Source: Telmatactis stephensoni
Lineage: Eukaryota; Cnidaria; Anthozoa; Actiniaria; Isophelliidae
Assembly (NCBI GenBank): GCA_029948255.1
Contig: JALIZF010001497.1
Span: 124,001-188,000 of the forward strand
Direction: 5' to 3'
Length of the DNA: 64,000 nucleotides
A program made the position numbers and the translations under genes. This document shows positions 63,888-64,000 of this stretch, piece by piece (position 1 is the stretch's first letter; each line of letters opens with the position of its first letter). The notes under the pieces were generated by a model. The model worked only from the letters and a program-made list of their open reading frames with translations, was not told the origin of the DNA and did no database searches.

Positions 63888-64000
63888 TATGTGATGCTAT
63901 TTGAATTTTTGAGTGCTCAAAAAACCCATACGAAATCGGTGACATCTGGCCCTCCCCTCCCCCAGGGGAGAGTGGGAGGTCCTTACATCCTATTTTAGAG

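Noticed and set aside
63462..63998. Poly-Leu, poly-Lys and poly-Phe ORFs at the right end
   Set aside because: Translations of the (TTC)n tract inside a TIR element.

Overview
The window looks like an AT-rich animal nuclear genome, most probably a cnidarian and plausibly a stony coral or other anthozoan. The reasons are intron-containing transporter genes with GT..AG introns, a class A GPCR on one long exon, a Ty3/gypsy retrotransposon, a LINE 3' end, a tRNA-derived SINE, and a very high density of short terminal-inverted-repeat (TIR) elements whose ends resemble repeats I associate with anthozoan genomes. The assignment rests on pattern memory, not on a search. There is no sign of a prokaryotic or organellar origin.

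Layout. (1) 1-1,080, minus strand: the first 360 residues of a rhodopsin-class GPCR that runs off the left edge. (2) 1,081-7,380: gene-poor DNA with a long (TTTTC)n tract, a degenerate copy of a small ORF family, and three CACGTG E-boxes at exact 18-bp spacing. (3) About 7,380-26,720: roughly 19 kb of old, diverged, non-coding long-unit repeats. Within it, a segment of about 6.5 kb is duplicated head to tail (copy A about 8,305-19,595, copy B about 19,600-25,870). Copy A alone carries an intact gypsy element (13,690-18,305; identical 135-bp LTRs, 5-bp target duplication, one 1,368-residue gag-pol ORF). (4) 25,870-30,060: nearly featureless intergenic DNA with one possible orphan exon. (5) About 30,147-42,020: the most unusual part. 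Two arrays of a 45-bp satellite, each unit carrying a perfect 18-bp palindrome, lie in opposite orientations (30,658-32,470 and 36,905-41,345) around a core of about 4.4 kb, and the whole is bracketed by a unique inverted sequence of about 110 bp. This is the architecture of a giant foldback-type element. (6) 42,050-47,190: a patchwork of TIR elements, several concatenated or nested. (7) 47,195-54,385, plus strand: a complete nine-exon SLC22-family transporter gene (525 aa). (8) 54,386-59,839: an intergenic interval full of MITEs. (9) 59,840-beyond 64,000: a tandem SLC22 paralogue with exons 1-5 in the window; its exon 4 has a one-base insertion that creates a premature stop.

The only genes whose function can be supported are the GPCR and the two SLC22-type membrane carriers. 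The carriers are evidently a local tandem duplication with conserved intron positions; their substrate cannot be told from sequence. Almost everything else is repeat biology: insertions into introns (a LINE end next to an acceptor, a 1-kb foldback element with a near-perfect 217-bp hairpin, MITE-in-MITE nesting) and satellite expansion.
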